Source of the DNA: Phenylobacterium sp. Root1290
GTDB taxonomy: Bacteria > Pseudomonadota > Alphaproteobacteria > Caulobacterales > Caulobacteraceae
Direction of reading: 5' to 3'
Length of the DNA stretch: 64,000 nt
Assembly (NCBI RefSeq): GCF_001425305.1
Contig: NZ_LMEE01000001.1
Span: 1,705,803-1,769,802 of the forward strand
Shown here: piece by piece, positions 30,007 through 42,567 of the stretch
How the letters are laid out: every line of letters begins with the position of its first letter
Numbering within the stretch: the first letter of the stretch is position 1
The notes under the pieces: generated by a model
Seen by the model: only the letters and a program-made list of their open reading frames with translations
Database searches by the model: none
What the model was told of the DNA's origin: nothing
Program-made: the position numbers and the translations under genes

Positions 30007-33000
30007 CCCGCTACGCCGAACTCCAGACCACCACCAACTTCTCGTTCCTGCGCGGCGCCTCGCACCCCTGGGAGCTGGTCGCCGGCGCCGGCGTGCTGGG
30101 CATGAAGGCCATCGGGATCGCCGACCGCAACTCGCTGGCGGGCGTGGTGCGGGCCTGGTCGCATATGGGGACGATGGAGGGGACGCCGTTCGAGATCAAA
30201 GCTCTGACCGGTTGCCGGCTGGACTTCGCCGACGGGACGCCGTCGCTGCTCTGCTACCCATCCGATCGCGAAGCCTATGGCCGCCTGACCCGGCTGCTGA
30301 CCCTGGGCCAGCTGCGCTCGGAAAAAGGAGCCTGCGAACTTCACTGGCGCGACTTCGCCGACCATTGCGAGGGCCAACTGGTCCTGATCGTTCCGCCGGC
30401 GCGACTGGACGAGGCGTTCGAGCGCCAGGCGAGGCGGATCGCCGGCGACCTGCGTGGAAACGTCTGGCTGGCCGGCTCGCGCGACTATGGCCCGCGCGAC
30501 CTGCATCGCCTGTCGCGGCTCGATGCCCTGGCTCAGGCGACCGGCGCGCCGATGGTGGCCACCAACGACGTGCTCTATCACGGGGCTGAGCGGCGGCCGT
30601 TGCAGGACGTGCTGACCTGCATCCGCGAGACCTGCAGCATCCACGAGGCAGGGCTGCGGCTGGGCGCGAACGCCGAGCGGCATCTCAAGACTCCAGAAGA
30701 AATGGCCCGTCTTTTCACGCGCTTTCCGGGCGCCGTGGAACGCAGCCTGGAGATCGTCGAACGGATCGAATTCGACCTTGGCCAGCTGAAGTACGAATAC
30801 CCGGACGAACCGGTGCCGCCCGGCAAGACGGCCATCCAGCACCTGCGCGACCTCACCTGGGAGGGCGCCAAGTGGCGCTTCGAAAAGGGCATGGGCGAGA
30901 AGGAGCGCCGCACCCTGGAGCACGAGCTCGACCTCATCGAGGAGCTCGGCTTCGCCAACTATTTCCTGACCGTGCACGACATCGTCGACTGGGCGCGACG
31001 CCAGGGCATTCTTTGTCAGGGCCGTGGATCGGCGGCCAATTCCTGCGTCTGCTTCTGCCTGGGGGTCACGGCGGTGGATCCGACCAAGGAGGACCAGGAC
31101 CTGCTGTTCTCGCGCTTCATATCCAAGCAGCGGGGGGAGCCGCCGGACATCGACGTCGACTTCGAACACGCCCGCCGCGAGGAGGTGATGCAGTACGTCT
31201 ATCGGCGCTATGGCCGGGACCGGGCCGCCATCGTCGCGACCGTCATCCACTATCGGCCCCGCATGGCGATCCGTCAGGTCGGCAAGGCTCTGGGCCTGAC
31301 CGAGGACGTCACCGCCGCCCTGGCCGGCACGATCTGGGGCAGTTGGGGCGAGGAGGTGCCCGACAGCTACATCGTCCAGGCCGGCCTGGATCCCGCCAAC
31401 CCCGAAATCCGCCGCGCCGTCCGCCTGGCGACCGAGCTGCTGAAGTTCCCGCGGCACCTGTCCCAGCACGTAGGCGGCTATGTGCTGACCCAGCGACGGC
31501 TGGACGAAACCGTGCCGATCGGCAACGCGGCCATGAAGGATCGCACCTTCATCGAGTGGGACAAGGACGACATCGATGCGCTGGGCCTGATGAAGGTCGA
31601 CGTCCTGGCCCTGGGCATGCTGACGGCTCTCAAGAAGAGCTTCGACATGATCCCCGAGAGCGATGTGGGCCGGAAGATCACCGACATCGCCCACATTCCG
31701 CAGGAGGTCCCCGAGGTCTACGACATGCTGTGCCGGGCGGACTCGGTCGGCGTCTTCCAGGTCGAGAGCCGGGCGCAGATGTCGATGCTGCCGCGGCTGA
31801 AGCCCAGGAAGTTCTATGATCTGGTCATTGAGGTGGCGATCGTCCGTCCCGGCCCGATCCAGGGCGACATGGTCCACCCCTATCTCAAGCGGCGAGATGG
31901 GATCGAACCCATCGACTATCCGCGCCCGGGACCCGAACATCCGCAGGACGAGCTCGAGAACATCCTGGGCAAGACGTTCGGCGTGCCCCTGTTCCAGGAA
32001 CAGGCCATGCGCATCGCCATCGAGGCGGCGAAGTTTTCCGAGGACGACGCCGACGGTCTGCGCCGCTCGATGGCCACCTTCCGCCACCACGGCAATGTCG
32101 GCGAGTACGAGACCCAGTTCCTCGAAGGCATGAAGAACCGCGGCTACGATCCGGTCTTCGTCGAGCGTTGCTTCAAGCAGATCGAGGGCTTCGGCTCCTA
32201 TGGGTTCCCGGAGAGCCACGCCATCAGCTTCGCCCTGCTGGTCTACGCCTCGGCCTGGGTGAAGTGGCGCTGGCCGGACGCCTTTCTGGCCTCGCTGCTC
32301 AACAGCCAGCCGATGGGCTTTTACCAGCCGGCCCAACTGGTCCGCGACGCGCGCGAGCATGACGTGGAGATCCGTGGCCCGGACGTGCTGGCCAGCGACT
32401 GGGACTGCACCTTGGAGCCTGCGACCCGGCACGAGCGCCTGCGGGCGGTGCGGCTGGGCCTGCGCCAGATCAAGGGGTTCAGTCAGGAAGAGGCCAAGCG
32501 GCTGGTCGCCGCGCGAGAGGCCGGGGTGCGCAGCATCGAGGGGTTCGCGGTCCAGGCCGGGCTCAACCGCCGCTCCCTGGAGCTGTTGGCCGAGGCCGAC
32601 GCCTTCGCATCCCTGGGTCTGACTCGCCGCCAGGCGCTCTGGGCGGTGAAGGGCCTGGCCGACGAGACCGGCATTCTGAAGACCGCGCCGCTGCTGGCGG
32701 CCATGGGGGTGACGGAGCACCAGGTCGAACTGCCGCTGATGAACCTGCCCCAGGAGGTGCAGGAGGACTACCGCACCACCAGCCTGTCGCTGCGCGCCCA
32801 TCCGATCAGCTTCTTCAGGGAGAGCCTGAATAGCCTGGGCGCGGTGCGGGCCGAGGATCTGAAGAAGCTGCGCGACCGCAAGCTGGTGTCCGTGGGCGGG
32901 CTGGTGCTGGTGCGCCAGCGTCCGGGAACCGCCAAGGGCGTGACCTTCCTGACTCTGGAGGACGAGACCGGCGTGGCCAATATCGTAGTCTGGAAGGACG

Positions 33001-33215
33001 CCTTCGACGCCAATCGCCGGCTGGTGATGAGCTCGTCGTTCCTGGTGGTGCACGGCCAGATCCAGAGCGAAAGCAATGTCATCCACGTGGTCGCCCGCCG
33101 TTTCACCGACCTCACCCATCGCCTGGCCGAGATGAAGGAGGAGCCGGACGCCGCGCCGCCGCAGATCCGCAACCGGGTGACGGGCCGACTGATCCGCAGC
33201 CGCGACTTCCACTGA
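30003..33215 (+). CDS. dnaE2: Error-prone DNA polymerase III alpha subunit DnaE2
   Basis: 1070-residue C-family polymerase that does mutagenic lesion bypass with ImuA and ImuB. An N-terminal PHP domain (residues 1-250, [14 protein letters not shown]) is followed by the palm with catalytic acids in [16 protein letters not shown] (about residues 380-395) and a second acid in [12 protein letters not shown] tandem helix-hairpin-helix region and a C-terminal OB fold ([18 protein letters not shown]) complete it. The size is that of DnaE2, not the ~1150 residues of replicative DnaE1. The start overlaps the imuB stop as ATGA. The gene is complete. Confidence 0.96.
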   Translation: MTRYAELQTTTNFSFLRGASHPWELVAGAGVLGMKAIGIADRNSLAGVVRAWSHMGTMEGTPFEIKALTGCRLDFADGTPSLLCYPSDREAYGRLTRLLTLGQLRSEKGACELHWRDFADHCEGQLVLIVPPARLDEAFERQARRIAGDLRGNVWLAGSRDYGPRDLHRLSRLDALAQATGAPMVATNDVLYHGAERRPLQDVLTCIRETCSIHEAGLRLGANAERHLKTPEEMARLFTRFPGAVERSLEIVERIEFDLGQLKYEYPDEPVPPGKTAIQHLRDLTWEGAKWRFEKGMGEKERRTLEHELDLIEELGFANYFLTVHDIVDWARRQGILCQGRGSAANSCVCFCLGVTAVDPTKEDQDLLFSRFISKQRGEPPDIDVDFEHARREEVMQYVYRRYGRDRAAIVATVIHYRPRMAIRQVGKALGLTEDVTAALAGTIWGSWGEEVPDSYIVQAGLDPANPEIRRAVRLATELLKFPRHLSQHVGGYVLTQRRLDETVPIGNAAMKDRTFIEWDKDDIDALGLMKVDVLALGMLTALKKSFDMIPESDVGRKITDIAHIPQEVPEVYDMLCRADSVGVFQVESRAQMSMLPRLKPRKFYDLVIEVAIVRPGPIQGDMVHPYLKRRDGIEPIDYPRPGPEHPQDELENILGKTFGVPLFQEQAMRIAIEAAKFSEDDADGLRRSMATFRHHGNVGEYETQFLEGMKNRGYDPVFVERCFKQIEGFGSYGFPESHAISFALLVYASAWVKWRWPDAFLASLLNSQPMGFYQPAQLVRDAREHDVEIRGPDVLASDWDCTLEPATRHERLRAVRLGLRQIKGFSQEEAKRLVAAREAGVRSIEGFAVQAGLNRRSLELLAEADAFASLGLTRRQALWAVKGLADETGILKTAPLLAAMGVTEHQVELPLMNLPQEVQEDYRTTSLSLRAHPISFFRESLNSLGAVRAEDLKKLRDRKLVSVGGLVLVRQRPGTAKGVTFLTLEDETGVANIVVWKDAFDANRRLVMSSSFLVVHGQIQSESNVIHVVARRFTDLTHRLAEMKEEPDAAPPQIRNRVTGRLIRSRDFH

Positions 33216-33272
33216 GGCTTGACCGCGGCTGGCGCTCGCCGAATTCTCCTGCGCCGCTCAAGGGGGAACGCC

Positions 33273-34760
33273 ATGCTGCGACTGGGTGCGATCGTCTTCG
33301 GAAGCCTGGCGTTGGCGAGCGCCGCCCAGGCCGGGCCGAAGGTCAAGGTCGAGGGTGGGGTGCTGGTCGGCGCGCAGACCGACCGGGCCAGGATCTTCCG
33401 CAACGTGCCCTATGCCGCGCCCCCGGTCGGGGACCTGCGCTGGGCGCCGCCCAGGCGGCCGACCGCCTGGAGCGGCGAACGCGACGCCACCGCCAACGGT
33501 CCCTCCTGCCCCCAGAAGATGAACGCGGACGGCACGCCGAACGAAGGCAGCGCCAACGGACCGGTCAGCGAGGACTGCCTGCAACTGAACGTCTTCGCGC
33601 CCCTCGACGCCAGGAAGGCGCCGGTGATGGTCTGGCTGCACGGGGGCGGGCACAAGACCGGTGCAGGCTGGATCTACGATGGCCAGAACTTCGCCCGCGA
33701 CGGCGTGGTGCTGGTGGCGATCAATTACCGGCTCGGGCCGCTGGGCTATTTCGCCCATCCGGCGCTTGGAAAGGACCAGGCCGGCAACTACGGCCTCATG
33801 GACCAGGTCGCAGCCCTGCACTGGGTCAAGCGCAACATCGCCGCCTTCGGGGGCGATCCGGGAAATGTCACCGTCTTCGGCGAGAGCGCCGGGGGAAGCA
33901 GCACTCTGGCCATCCTGGCGACGCCCAGCGCCAAGGGCCTGTTCCACAAGGCGGCCGTGCAGTCGGGCGGCGGCTGGAACAAGCCGGTGACCTTGTCCGC
34001 GAAGGAGGCCGAGGGCGGCGCCCTTGCGGCCAAGCTCGGCGCCTCGAACCTGGCCGAGCTACGCGCCCTGCCGGCGCAGGCGCTCGCGGAGGCCGGCGCC
34101 GAGGTCGACTATGGTCCGTTCAGCGATGGCCGGGTGCTCAAGGAAACACCCGCCCAGGCCTTCGCCGCCGGGCGCGAGGCCGACGTGCCGTTGATCGTCG
34201 GCGCCAATTCGGGGGAAGATTCGCTGCTGGGCCGCCGCCTGCTGGGCGCCGAAGCGATGGCCGCCGCGCTTCCGGCCTCGGTGAAGGCCGCCTATCCGGA
34301 CGAAGCCGCCAAGGGCGATGAGGCCCTGGTCCGCGCAGCCTTCGGCGACCAGTACATGGTCGCGCCGGCTCGGTGGCTGGCGGCCCAGGCGGCGGACGGT
34401 AAGCCGGCCTGGCTCTATCATTTCTCGTATGTGGGCTCGCGCTTCCGGCCCATGGGCGTGACTACGGCCGCCCACGCCGCCGAGATCCAGTACGTGTTCG
34501 AATACTGGGGCCGGCGCACGCCGCTCAGCATGGTGGCGGCCGATGACCGGGCCATGGCCGACCTGATGCACGGCTGCTGGGTCGCCTTCGCCAAGACCGG
34601 CGCGCCGACGTGCGATATCGCCTGGCCGGCCTATGACCCGGCGCGGGACGAACTGGTCGAGTTTGGGGTGCAGAGCGGCGCGCGGGCCGGCTTTCGCAAG
34701 ACCAGGCTCGACGCCCAGCAGCAGGCGGTTCTGCCTGGCCTGGCCTTGCCGGAGAACTGA
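33273..34760 (+). CDS. Secreted type B carboxylesterase
   Basis: 495-residue alpha/beta hydrolase of the carboxylesterase B family. It has a Sec signal peptide (MLRLGAIVFGSLALASAAQA) and the family start IFRNVPYAAPPVGDLRW. The oxyanion hole is in WLHGGGHKTG and the nucleophile Ser in FGESAGGSS (about residue 207). A later acid lies in GANSGEDS and the catalytic His in TTAAHAAEI (about residue 405). All catalytic parts are present. It is periplasmic or exported and hydrolyses esters of unknown type. It has its own position 57 bp after dnaE2 and is unlikely to belong to the SOS operon. Confidence 0.9.
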   Translation: MLRLGAIVFGSLALASAAQAGPKVKVEGGVLVGAQTDRARIFRNVPYAAPPVGDLRWAPPRRPTAWSGERDATANGPSCPQKMNADGTPNEGSANGPVSEDCLQLNVFAPLDARKAPVMVWLHGGGHKTGAGWIYDGQNFARDGVVLVAINYRLGPLGYFAHPALGKDQAGNYGLMDQVAALHWVKRNIAAFGGDPGNVTVFGESAGGSSTLAILATPSAKGLFHKAAVQSGGGWNKPVTLSAKEAEGGALAAKLGASNLAELRALPAQALAEAGAEVDYGPFSDGRVLKETPAQAFAAGREADVPLIVGANSGEDSLLGRRLLGAEAMAAALPASVKAAYPDEAAKGDEALVRAAFGDQYMVAPARWLAAQAADGKPAWLYHFSYVGSRFRPMGVTTAAHAAEIQYVFEYWGRRTPLSMVAADDRAMADLMHGCWVAFAKTGAPTCDIAWPAYDPARDELVEFGVQSGARAGFRKTRLDAQQQAVLPGLALPEN

Positions 34761-34809
34761 ATCGCCAAGCTCGGCGTTCTCAGACTCTGGCCGAATGGGG
34801 AGTCTGAAC

Positions 34810-35667
34810 ATGGCCGCGCGTCCCACATGGCAGGGCTACCTGCGTCTGTCGCTCGTGAGTTGCCCTGTGGCGCTCTACACGGCGACGTCCCGCAGCGCCG
34901 ACGTCTCCTTCAACATGCTGCACAAGGAGACGCACAATCGCATCCGCATGATCCCCACCGACCCGGAGACCGGGCCGGTCGATCGCGCCGACATCGTGAA
35001 GGGCTACGAGGTCGAAAAGGGTCGCTACGTCGTGGTCACCGACGAGGAGATCAAGAACGTGCGGCTGGAGACCACCCGCACGATCGACATCGAGCGGTTC
35101 GTCGATGCCTCCGAGATCGACAGGCTCTACTGGAACGACCCCTACTTCCTCACCCCCGACGGCGACCTGGCCGCCGAAGCATTCGGCGTGATCCGCGAGG
35201 CGATGGAAGGGGCAGGCAAGCTGGCCCTGGCCAGGGTGGTCATGCACCAGCGCGAGCGCCTGATGGCGTTGGAGCCGCGCGACCAGGGCATCGTCGCCTA
35301 CAGCCTGCGTAACAACAAGGAAGTGAAGGACCCGGCGGAGTTCTTCGACCGCATTCCGGACGTGAAGGCCGATCCGAAGATGGTCGCCATCGCCGAGAAG
35401 ATCATCGACCAACTGGAGGGCGCGTTCGACCCGAGCGAGTTCAATGACCGCTACGAGGACGCGCTGCGCAAGTTGATCGCCGAGAAAGAGGCCCACCACG
35501 GCGTCGTCTCGAAGGTCGAGGAGCCGAAGGAGGCCGAGGTCATCGACCTCATGGAGGCCCTGCGCCGCAGCCTCGGGGACGGCGGGCCGCGGCGCAAGGC
35601 CGAGCCCCGCGGCGGCGCCAAGAAGAGCGCGCCGCGGAAGACGCCCGCCCGGAAGCGGGCGTCCTGA
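34810..35667 (+). CDS. ku: DNA end-binding protein Ku
   Basis: 285-residue bacterial Ku homodimer subunit that binds double-strand DNA ends and recruits LigD for non-homologous end joining. The core domain includes RPTWQGYLRLSLVSCPVALY at the start and the bridge region near residues 90-160, and the protein ends in a Lys/Arg/Ala-rich tail (GAKKSAPRKTPARKRAS) of the kind that aids DNA threading and LigD binding. The start at ATG 34810 follows GGGGAG; the in-frame ATG at 34795 lacks a site. It converges with the RcnB-like gene (4 bp apart) and lies 3 kb from the ligD start. Confidence 0.95.
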   Translation: MAARPTWQGYLRLSLVSCPVALYTATSRSADVSFNMLHKETHNRIRMIPTDPETGPVDRADIVKGYEVEKGRYVVVTDEEIKNVRLETTRTIDIERFVDASEIDRLYWNDPYFLTPDGDLAAEAFGVIREAMEGAGKLALARVVMHQRERLMALEPRDQGIVAYSLRNNKEVKDPAEFFDRIPDVKADPKMVAIAEKIIDQLEGAFDPSEFNDRYEDALRKLIAEKEAHHGVVSKVEEPKEAEVIDLMEALRRSLGDGGPRRKAEPRGGAKKSAPRKTPARKRAS

Positions 35668-35671
35668 AGGC

Positions 35672-36082
35672 CTACTGGAACATGCCCACGATGACCGAGG
35701 CGATGACGCCGGTGGCTGCGGCGGTCAGCACCACGTCGTTGTCGACGCGGGTGTAGTAGTAGCCGCGCGGGGGCGGGGGCAGACGGTAGGAGTTGTAGTT
35801 GCTGATCCGATAGCGGTCGGCGCGATAGGCCGGCGGCAGGCGGTCGCCGCGATTCCAGTGACGATACTGGTACCCCGGCGGGCGGTGATAGGCGTTGGCG
35901 CGGTACTTGCGCTCGGCCTTGCGGACGTCGCGGTCGTACTTGCGCTCGGCTTGGCGGACATCGCGATCGTAATGGCGCTCGGCGTGGTCGCGGCGGTCGT
36001 CGCCACGGTACGGCTGGGCCGAGGCGGCGCCGGCGGTGGCCAGGACCGACAGGGCGACGGCGGCGGTCAGAAACTTTCTCAT
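35672..36082 (-). CDS. RcnB-like periplasmic protein
   Basis: 136-residue exported protein. The signal peptide spans about residues 1-22 (MRKFLTAAVALSVLATAGAASA). A charged helical repeat follows (RQAERKYDRDVRKAERKY), then the RcnB-type module GYQYRHWNRGDRLPPAYR...YRLPPPPRGYYYTRVDNDVVL and a hydrophobic C-terminus (ATGVIASVIVGM) that may anchor it. RcnB in E. coli modulates nickel/cobalt efflux, but metal residues are not evident here and the assignment is structural. It sits between ku and ligD with no obvious connection to repair. Confidence 0.82.
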   Translation of the reverse strand: MRKFLTAAVALSVLATAGAASAQPYRGDDRRDHAERHYDRDVRQAERKYDRDVRKAERKYRANAYHRPPGYQYRHWNRGDRLPPAYRADRYRISNYNSYRLPPPPRGYYYTRVDNDVVLTAAATGVIASVIVGMFQ

Positions 36083-36162
36083 AAGCTCTCTCCTATCGAA
36101 CTGAGAGCCATCATGAGGGGGCGTGCTTGAGCGTCACCTGAACCGTATTGTTTGGCTTAGGT

Positions 36163-38760
36163 TCATCTTGGCGGCGAAGCTGTGGCGGAGCCCAGACGCT
36201 TGATCGCGGTTTCCAGGGGTCGCTCGCCGTCGGCATAGTCCGCCCAGGCATTGGTCTTGGCCAGCAGGGCAGGGACCGTCCTGATCGTATAGCGCCGCGG
36301 ATCGAGGCCGGCCCTAACCTGGCTCCAGGTCAGCGGAAAGGAGACCGTGGCGCCATCCCGGGCGCGCGGCGACAGCGGGGCCACCGCGGTCGAAAGGCGG
36401 TCGTTGCGCAGGTAGTCCAGGAAGATCCTGCCCTGGCGGACCTTCTTGGCCATGTTCGCCACATAGCGCTCCGGCTCGTCGGCGGCCATCTGCTCGCACA
36501 GTTGCTTGGCGAAGGCCTTGGCGGTCGGCCAGTCCAGATCGCCCTTGGGCGGAGCCAGCGGCGTCACGACATGCAGACCCTTGCCGCCGGTGGTCTTGCA
36601 AAAGGCGATGAGGCCCAGGTCCTCCAGCCGGTCGCGCACCTCGCGCGCGGCGGCGACCACGGTGTCGAAGTCCACATCCGGCCCTGGATCGAGATCGAAG
36701 ATCAGCCGGCCGGGGGTTTCAGGCGCATGCGGGCGGCAGTTCCAGGGGTGGTACTCGGCCGCGCCGATCTGGGCCAGCGCAGCCAGGGCCTCGATCCGGT
36801 CCACTTGTAGATAGGCGGCATGGTCGCCGAACACCTCGACCTGCGAGAGCAGGGGGGAGGCGCCCTTGCCGGCGTGACGCTGGAAGAACTGCTCGCCGCC
36901 GAGCCCGTCGGGGATGCGGATGATCGAGCAGGGACGGCCCTCTATGTGCGGCATCATCCAGGACCCGACCGCCTCCAGATACTGCGCCAGGTCGAGCTTG
37001 GTGACCGGGGTCTCGCTGTCGGCGGAGTTGGGCCACAGGACCTTGTCGGGGCTCGAAATGGTCACCCCCATCACGCTCGGATCGCCCATACGCTTCCTCG
37101 GCGGCTTATCTGGCTGAGGCTCCGCGGCGACCTCGCCTTCGACCTCGCGGGCCGGCTTGTCCTCGCGCAGTCCCTTGAACGCACCGTGACGCACGGCGCC
37201 GCTGTCCGTGAACCCGGCCGCCTCGATTTCCGCCACGAGTTCGGGGCGCGCCCAGTTGATGTCGCCTTCCTTGCGCGGGGCGCCTGCCCCTGAGAAGGGG
37301 CTCTTGGCGGTGGCCACGGCCTCGAGGCGCGGCAGCAGGCGGGCGACCACGGCGCTGCTGAAACCCGTCCCGACCCGCCCCGCATAGACCAGGGCGCCGT
37401 CCTGATAGCGCCCAACCAACAGCGAGCGCAGGCGGCCTTTCTCGCCGGTCCAGCCGCCGATCACGACCTCCTCGCCAGGGCGCAGCTTGGCCTTGGTCCA
37501 GCTGTCGCTGCGGCCCGAGCGGTACGTCGCGGCGACGCGCTTCGAAACGATGCCTTCCAGGTTCAGGCGCTGGGCCGAGCGCCAGACCGTCTCGCCGGAC
37601 GCCTCGAAGTGCTCGACGTAGCGGACCCGCCCGTCCCCCGCGCCCAGCAGGGCCTTGAGCCGCGCCTTGCGTTCGCTCAGCGGCTCTTCACGCAGATCCT
37701 CGCCCTGCTCGAACAACAGGTCGAACGCGAAATAGACAAGCTCTCCGCCACGACCGTCCGAGAGCGCGGCCTGCAGCGCGGCGAAGTTCGGCGCACCGTC
37801 CTTGTCCAGGGCCACCGCCTCGCCGTCGAGGATGCAGTCGGGGAGTTTGGCGGCGGCCTGCGCCACCCCGGGAAAGCGTTCGGTCCAGTCCAGGCCCTTG
37901 CGTGTGCGGACGACGGCCTTGCCCGCATCCACGCGCACCTGCAGCCGGTAGCCGTCGAACTTGACCTCGTGCACCCAGGCGCCGCCCGGCGGGGGCCGGT
38001 CGATCGACTTGCACAGCTGCGGTTCGATGAAGTCCGGCATGCTCTCCTGTCTGGCCTTGGCGCTCTTCAGGGCGGGGGCCTTCTCGGCCTTGGCGCGGTC
38101 ACGCGGCTTGGACTGCCAGACGCCATCGGCCTTGCCCTTGGCGTTGGTGATGAACGGGGTGGGCGCCTTGCCCTTGCCGGCCGCGATATCGGCCATCGAT
38201 CGGCCCGAAGCCACCGAGCTGTCCTGCTGCGTCAGCAGGGCGTCGTCGTCGCCTTCGCGGGCGAACTCGTCGCGATGCTTGATCAGCAGCCAATTGTTGC
38301 GCGCGCCGCCGTTGCGATCGCTCTTCATCCGTACAAGGACGAACCCGCCATGCAGGCGCTGTCCCTCCAGTACGATCTTCAGATCGCCTTTCTCGAGACC
38401 CGCGTGCGGGTCGGTCCCGGGCTCGGGCGCCCAGTAGCCGCGATCCCACAGCATGACGCTGCCGCCGCCGTACTGACCCTTGGGGATCGTGCCTTCGAAG
38501 TCGCCGTAGTCGAGGGGGTGATCCTCGACCTCGACCGCCAGCCTACGTTCGTGGGGGTCGAGGGAGGGGCCCTTGGTCACCGCCCACGACTTGAAGACCC
38601 CGTCCAGTTCCAGCCGGAAGTCGTAGTGCAGCCGCGTCGCTGCGTGCTTCTGGATCACATACCGCAGGTGCTTCGCCGACTTGATCTTCACCTGGCCGTT
38701 CGGCTCGGCCGTCTGGGTGAAGTCCCGCATGGACTGATAGCGGGCGAGCTTGTTCGCCAT
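36163..38760 (-). CDS. ligD: Multifunctional ATP-dependent DNA ligase LigD
   Basis: 865-residue end-joining enzyme with the order phosphoesterase, ligase, polymerase. The 3'-phosphoesterase domain (residues 30-190) keeps H39, H45, D47 and R49 in [14 protein letters not shown] and H81. The ligase domain has the adenylation lysine K267 in [10 protein letters not shown]. The C-terminal primase-type polymerase (about residues 585-865) has catalytic acids in [12 protein letters not shown] and the later [13 protein letters not shown] 38760 follows a GAGGGA site and precedes conserved sequence. The first 218 bp lie inside the otsA reading frame (different frame), an unusually long overlap. Confidence 0.95.
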   Translation of the reverse strand: MANKLARYQSMRDFTQTAEPNGQVKIKSAKHLRYVIQKHAATRLHYDFRLELDGVFKSWAVTKGPSLDPHERRLAVEVEDHPLDYGDFEGTIPKGQYGGGSVMLWDRGYWAPEPGTDPHAGLEKGDLKIVLEGQRLHGGFVLVRMKSDRNGGARNNWLLIKHRDEFAREGDDDALLTQQDSSVASGRSMADIAAGKGKAPTPFITNAKGKADGVWQSKPRDRAKAEKAPALKSAKARQESMPDFIEPQLCKSIDRPPPGGAWVHEVKFDGYRLQVRVDAGKAVVRTRKGLDWTERFPGVAQAAAKLPDCILDGEAVALDKDGAPNFAALQAALSDGRGGELVYFAFDLLFEQGEDLREEPLSERKARLKALLGAGDGRVRYVEHFEASGETVWRSAQRLNLEGIVSKRVAATYRSGRSDSWTKAKLRPGEEVVIGGWTGEKGRLRSLLVGRYQDGALVYAGRVGTGFSSAVVARLLPRLEAVATAKSPFSGAGAPRKEGDINWARPELVAEIEAAGFTDSGAVRHGAFKGLREDKPAREVEGEVAAEPQPDKPPRKRMGDPSVMGVTISSPDKVLWPNSADSETPVTKLDLAQYLEAVGSWMMPHIEGRPCSIIRIPDGLGGEQFFQRHAGKGASPLLSQVEVFGDHAAYLQVDRIEALAALAQIGAAEYHPWNCRPHAPETPGRLIFDLDPGPDVDFDTVVAAAREVRDRLEDLGLIAFCKTTGGKGLHVVTPLAPPKGDLDWPTAKAFAKQLCEQMAADEPERYVANMAKKVRQGRIFLDYLRNDRLSTAVAPLSPRARDGATVSFPLTWSQVRAGLDPRRYTIRTVPALLAKTNAWADYADGERPLETAIKRLGSATASPPR

Positions 38761-40171
38761 AGAAGGGTCCCTCGGCGCTCCGCGCGCGGTCAGGTCCCCG
38801 CGTGTCGGCGAGCGCACGCACGAAGGCGTCGCGCCAGGCGGTGACGTCCTCGCGCTGGACGTTGTCGAAGAGAGCGCGCCAGCGCTCGATTCGCTCCATC
38901 AGGTCCATCGACAGCGCCCGGTGCAGCGCGTCGGCGATCTCCTCAGGGCTGTTCGGGTTGACGATCAGGGCGCTCTTCAGCTGGTTCGCCGCGCCGGCGA
39001 AGCGCGAGAGCACCAGCACGCCCGGGTCAGCGGGATCCTGGGCGGCCACAAACTCCTTGGCGACCAGGTTCATGCCGTCGCGCAACGGCGTCACCAGCGC
39101 GACCTTCGCGGCCCGGTAGATCCCGGCCAGTTCGTCGCGACGATAGTTGCGGTTGACGTAGCGGACCGGATTCCAGTCGATGTCGGCGTACTCGCCGTTG
39201 ATGCGTCCGGAAAGGGCGTCCAGCCGCGCCCGGATCTCGCGATAGGCCTCGACGCCTTCCCGGCTGATCGGCGCGATCTGCAGGAACAGCACCTCGCGGC
39301 GCAGCTCCGGGTGGGCGCTCAACAGCCGCTCGAAGCCCAGGAAGCGCTCTTCCACGCCCTTGGAGTAGTCGAGCCGGTCGACGCCGATCACCATCTTCCG
39401 GAAGGCGGTGTGGGCGGTCATCACGTCATAGGTGCGCCGCGCCGTGGCGCTCTGCGTCAGCCCTGCGAAGTCGTCGGTATCGATGCCGATCGGGAATGCA
39501 TCGACGGCGATGGTGCGGCCGAAAGCCCGCAGGTGACCCTCGCTGGTCATCACGCCGCGCGCCTCGTTGACCACGTATTCTTCGAAGGCCTGCTGGAACT
39601 CCGGCGTCTGGAAGCCGACCAGGTCATAGGCGAACAGGGCTTCGACCAGCCGGCGGTGGCGCGGCAGCGTGATCAGCAGCTGGTGGGCCGGCCAGGGAAT
39701 GTGCAGGAAGAACCCGATCCGATTCTTTACGCCCAGCGCGCGCAGCTCCCGCGCCAGCGGGATCATGTGGTAATCGTGCACCCAGATCAGATCGTCGGGC
39801 TCGATCAGCGGCGCCAGGGTCTCGGCGAAGCGGCGATTGACCCGCTGGTAGCCCTCGTCGAACGAGCGGTCGTATGCCGTCAGGTCCTGGCGATAGTGGA
39901 ACAGCGGCCACAGCGTCTTGTTGGCGTAGCCGTTGTAGTACTCGTTGAGGTCGGCTTCCTCCAGGTCGACCGTGGCGACGGTGACGCCTTCGACCCGTTG
40001 CAGGTTGAGCTGGCCGGTGAACTCCGGCGTGGTCTTGCCGCTCCACCCGAACCAGAGGCCGGAATACTCCCGCAGCGCCGCGGCCAGGGCCATGGCGAGC
40101 CCGCCGACCGTCTCCTCGCCCTTGCCGGCGGGCGGGGTCACGCGGTTCGATACGACGATCAGGCGGCTCAC
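38543..40171 (-). CDS. otsA: Trehalose-6-phosphate synthase (over-long 3' end)
   Basis: GT20 glycosyltransferase joining UDP-glucose and glucose 6-phosphate. The 542-residue frame includes the N-terminal VSNRV and VGGLAMAL motifs, [18 protein letters not shown] and the phosphate-binding [12 protein letters not shown]. Homology should end near residue 456 ([12 protein letters not shown]), the usual length. The remaining 86 residues ([10 protein letters not shown] onward) are low-complexity Arg/Ala/Pro-rich text overlapping the ligD 5' end in another frame. A lost stop codon through frameshift or sequencing error is a plausible cause. The start overlaps the otsB stop (ATGA). Confidence 0.92.
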   Translation of the reverse strand: MSRLIVVSNRVTPPAGKGEETVGGLAMALAAALREYSGLWFGWSGKTTPEFTGQLNLQRVEGVTVATVDLEEADLNEYYNGYANKTLWPLFHYRQDLTAYDRSFDEGYQRVNRRFAETLAPLIEPDDLIWVHDYHMIPLARELRALGVKNRIGFFLHIPWPAHQLLITLPRHRRLVEALFAYDLVGFQTPEFQQAFEEYVVNEARGVMTSEGHLRAFGRTIAVDAFPIGIDTDDFAGLTQSATARRTYDVMTAHTAFRKMVIGVDRLDYSKGVEERFLGFERLLSAHPELRREVLFLQIAPISREGVEAYREIRARLDALSGRINGEYADIDWNPVRYVNRNYRRDELAGIYRAAKVALVTPLRDGMNLVAKEFVAAQDPADPGVLVLSRFAGAANQLKSALIVNPNSPEEIADALHRALSMDLMERIERWRALFDNVQREDVTAWRDAFVRALADTRGPDRARSAEGPFYGEQARPLSVHAGLHPDGRAERPGEDQVGEAPAVCDPEARSDAAALRLPAGTGRGLQVVGGDQGPLPRPPRT

Positions 40172-40920
40172 GACGCCGCCTCCAGCCAGGCCAGCGCGTC
40201 TTCGACACCGTCCATCCGATAAATGGCGGTGGTGCGCCGTTGCGGGCCGATCAGCACGCCGTAGCCGCCAAGCTGACGGACGGCGAAGAAGCCGTGTTCG
40301 TCAGTGAGGTCGTCGCCGAGGAAGATCGGCTGGGCGCCCTTGAACGGGGCCTCGGTCATGAAGGCGCGAATGGCGTCGCCCTTGCTCGCGCCGGGCGTTC
40401 GCAGCTCTACGACCATGTCGCCGGGCTGCAGGGTCAGGCCGGTGACCGTCGCCAGGCGCTCGGCCAGATCGATGGCCTCCTGCTTGCGGTCGGGGGCCAG
40501 GCGGTAGTGCAAGGTCAGGCTGAGCGACTTGTCCTCGATCAGCAGGCGCGGGTCGCCGTCGGCGAAGTCGCTCAACGTCGAGCGAGCGGAGGCCAGGCCC
40601 GGATGCGGCGGCGCTTCGCCGACGACGCCGCGTGAGTCGCGCCGCACCAGACCGTGGATCGCGGCGACGCAATCCACGCGGCGTTCCAGAATGCGGTCGA
40701 TGTCGTCGAGCGAGCGGCCGCTGACGACGGCCAGCCGGCCTCTCATGCGCTCGGTCAGGCGTTGGAGCAGATCGTTTCGGCGGCGATCGGGACCCACGTC
40801 CTCAGGTCGCTCGGCGATGGGCGCCAGCGTGCCGTCGAGGTCCAGGAACAGAGCCGCGCCATCCAGCGTCAGCCGTGTCGGGGGCCACTCCAATCCAATG
40901 CTCAGTTCATCAACGCTCAT
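40168..40920 (-). CDS. otsB: Trehalose-6-phosphate phosphatase
   Basis: 250-residue HAD phosphatase that dephosphorylates trehalose 6-phosphate. The nucleophile motif is ALFLDLDGTLAPI (Asp pair near residues 34-36). VVSGRSLDDIDRIL, the KSLSLTLHYRLAP segment and the C-terminal FLGDDLTDEHGFF acidic motif are all present. The start ATG at 40920 is preferred over the frame's first ATG (40944). It is the first gene of an otsB-otsA-ligD run on the minus strand and is divergent from zwf. Trehalose here would act as an osmo- and stress protectant. Confidence 0.93.
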   Translation of the reverse strand: MSVDELSIGLEWPPTRLTLDGAALFLDLDGTLAPIAERPEDVGPDRRRNDLLQRLTERMRGRLAVVSGRSLDDIDRILERRVDCVAAIHGLVRRDSRGVVGEAPPHPGLASARSTLSDFADGDPRLLIEDKSLSLTLHYRLAPDRKQEAIDLAERLATVTGLTLQPGDMVVELRTPGASKGDAIRAFMTEAPFKGAQPIFLGDDLTDEHGFFAVRQLGGYGVLIGPQRRTTAIYRMDGVEDALAWLEAAS

Positions 40921-41097
40921 GTACGCTTTCGCCCGCCACCGCACGACAAACGCCTCACCACGCGGTTCGATCCGCCGGGTTCGGCCGGCGGAAAAATCCC
41001 GTGCGGGAACGGACGCCGGTCAGAAGGGCTTGACGTCGCACGTGCGAACGCGGCTATGCGCACACGAAGACGTTTTCTCGCGAAAAGGTGACATCTG

Positions 41098-42563
<1,466 letters not shown>

Positions 42564-42567
<4 letters not shown>

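Noticed and set aside
29955..33212. 1085-residue open frame on the minus strand opposite dnaE2
   Set aside because: Rich in Gly, Arg, Ala, Gln and His from the complement of GC-biased codons; no domain is visible, and the plus strand encodes a complete, conserved DnaE2.
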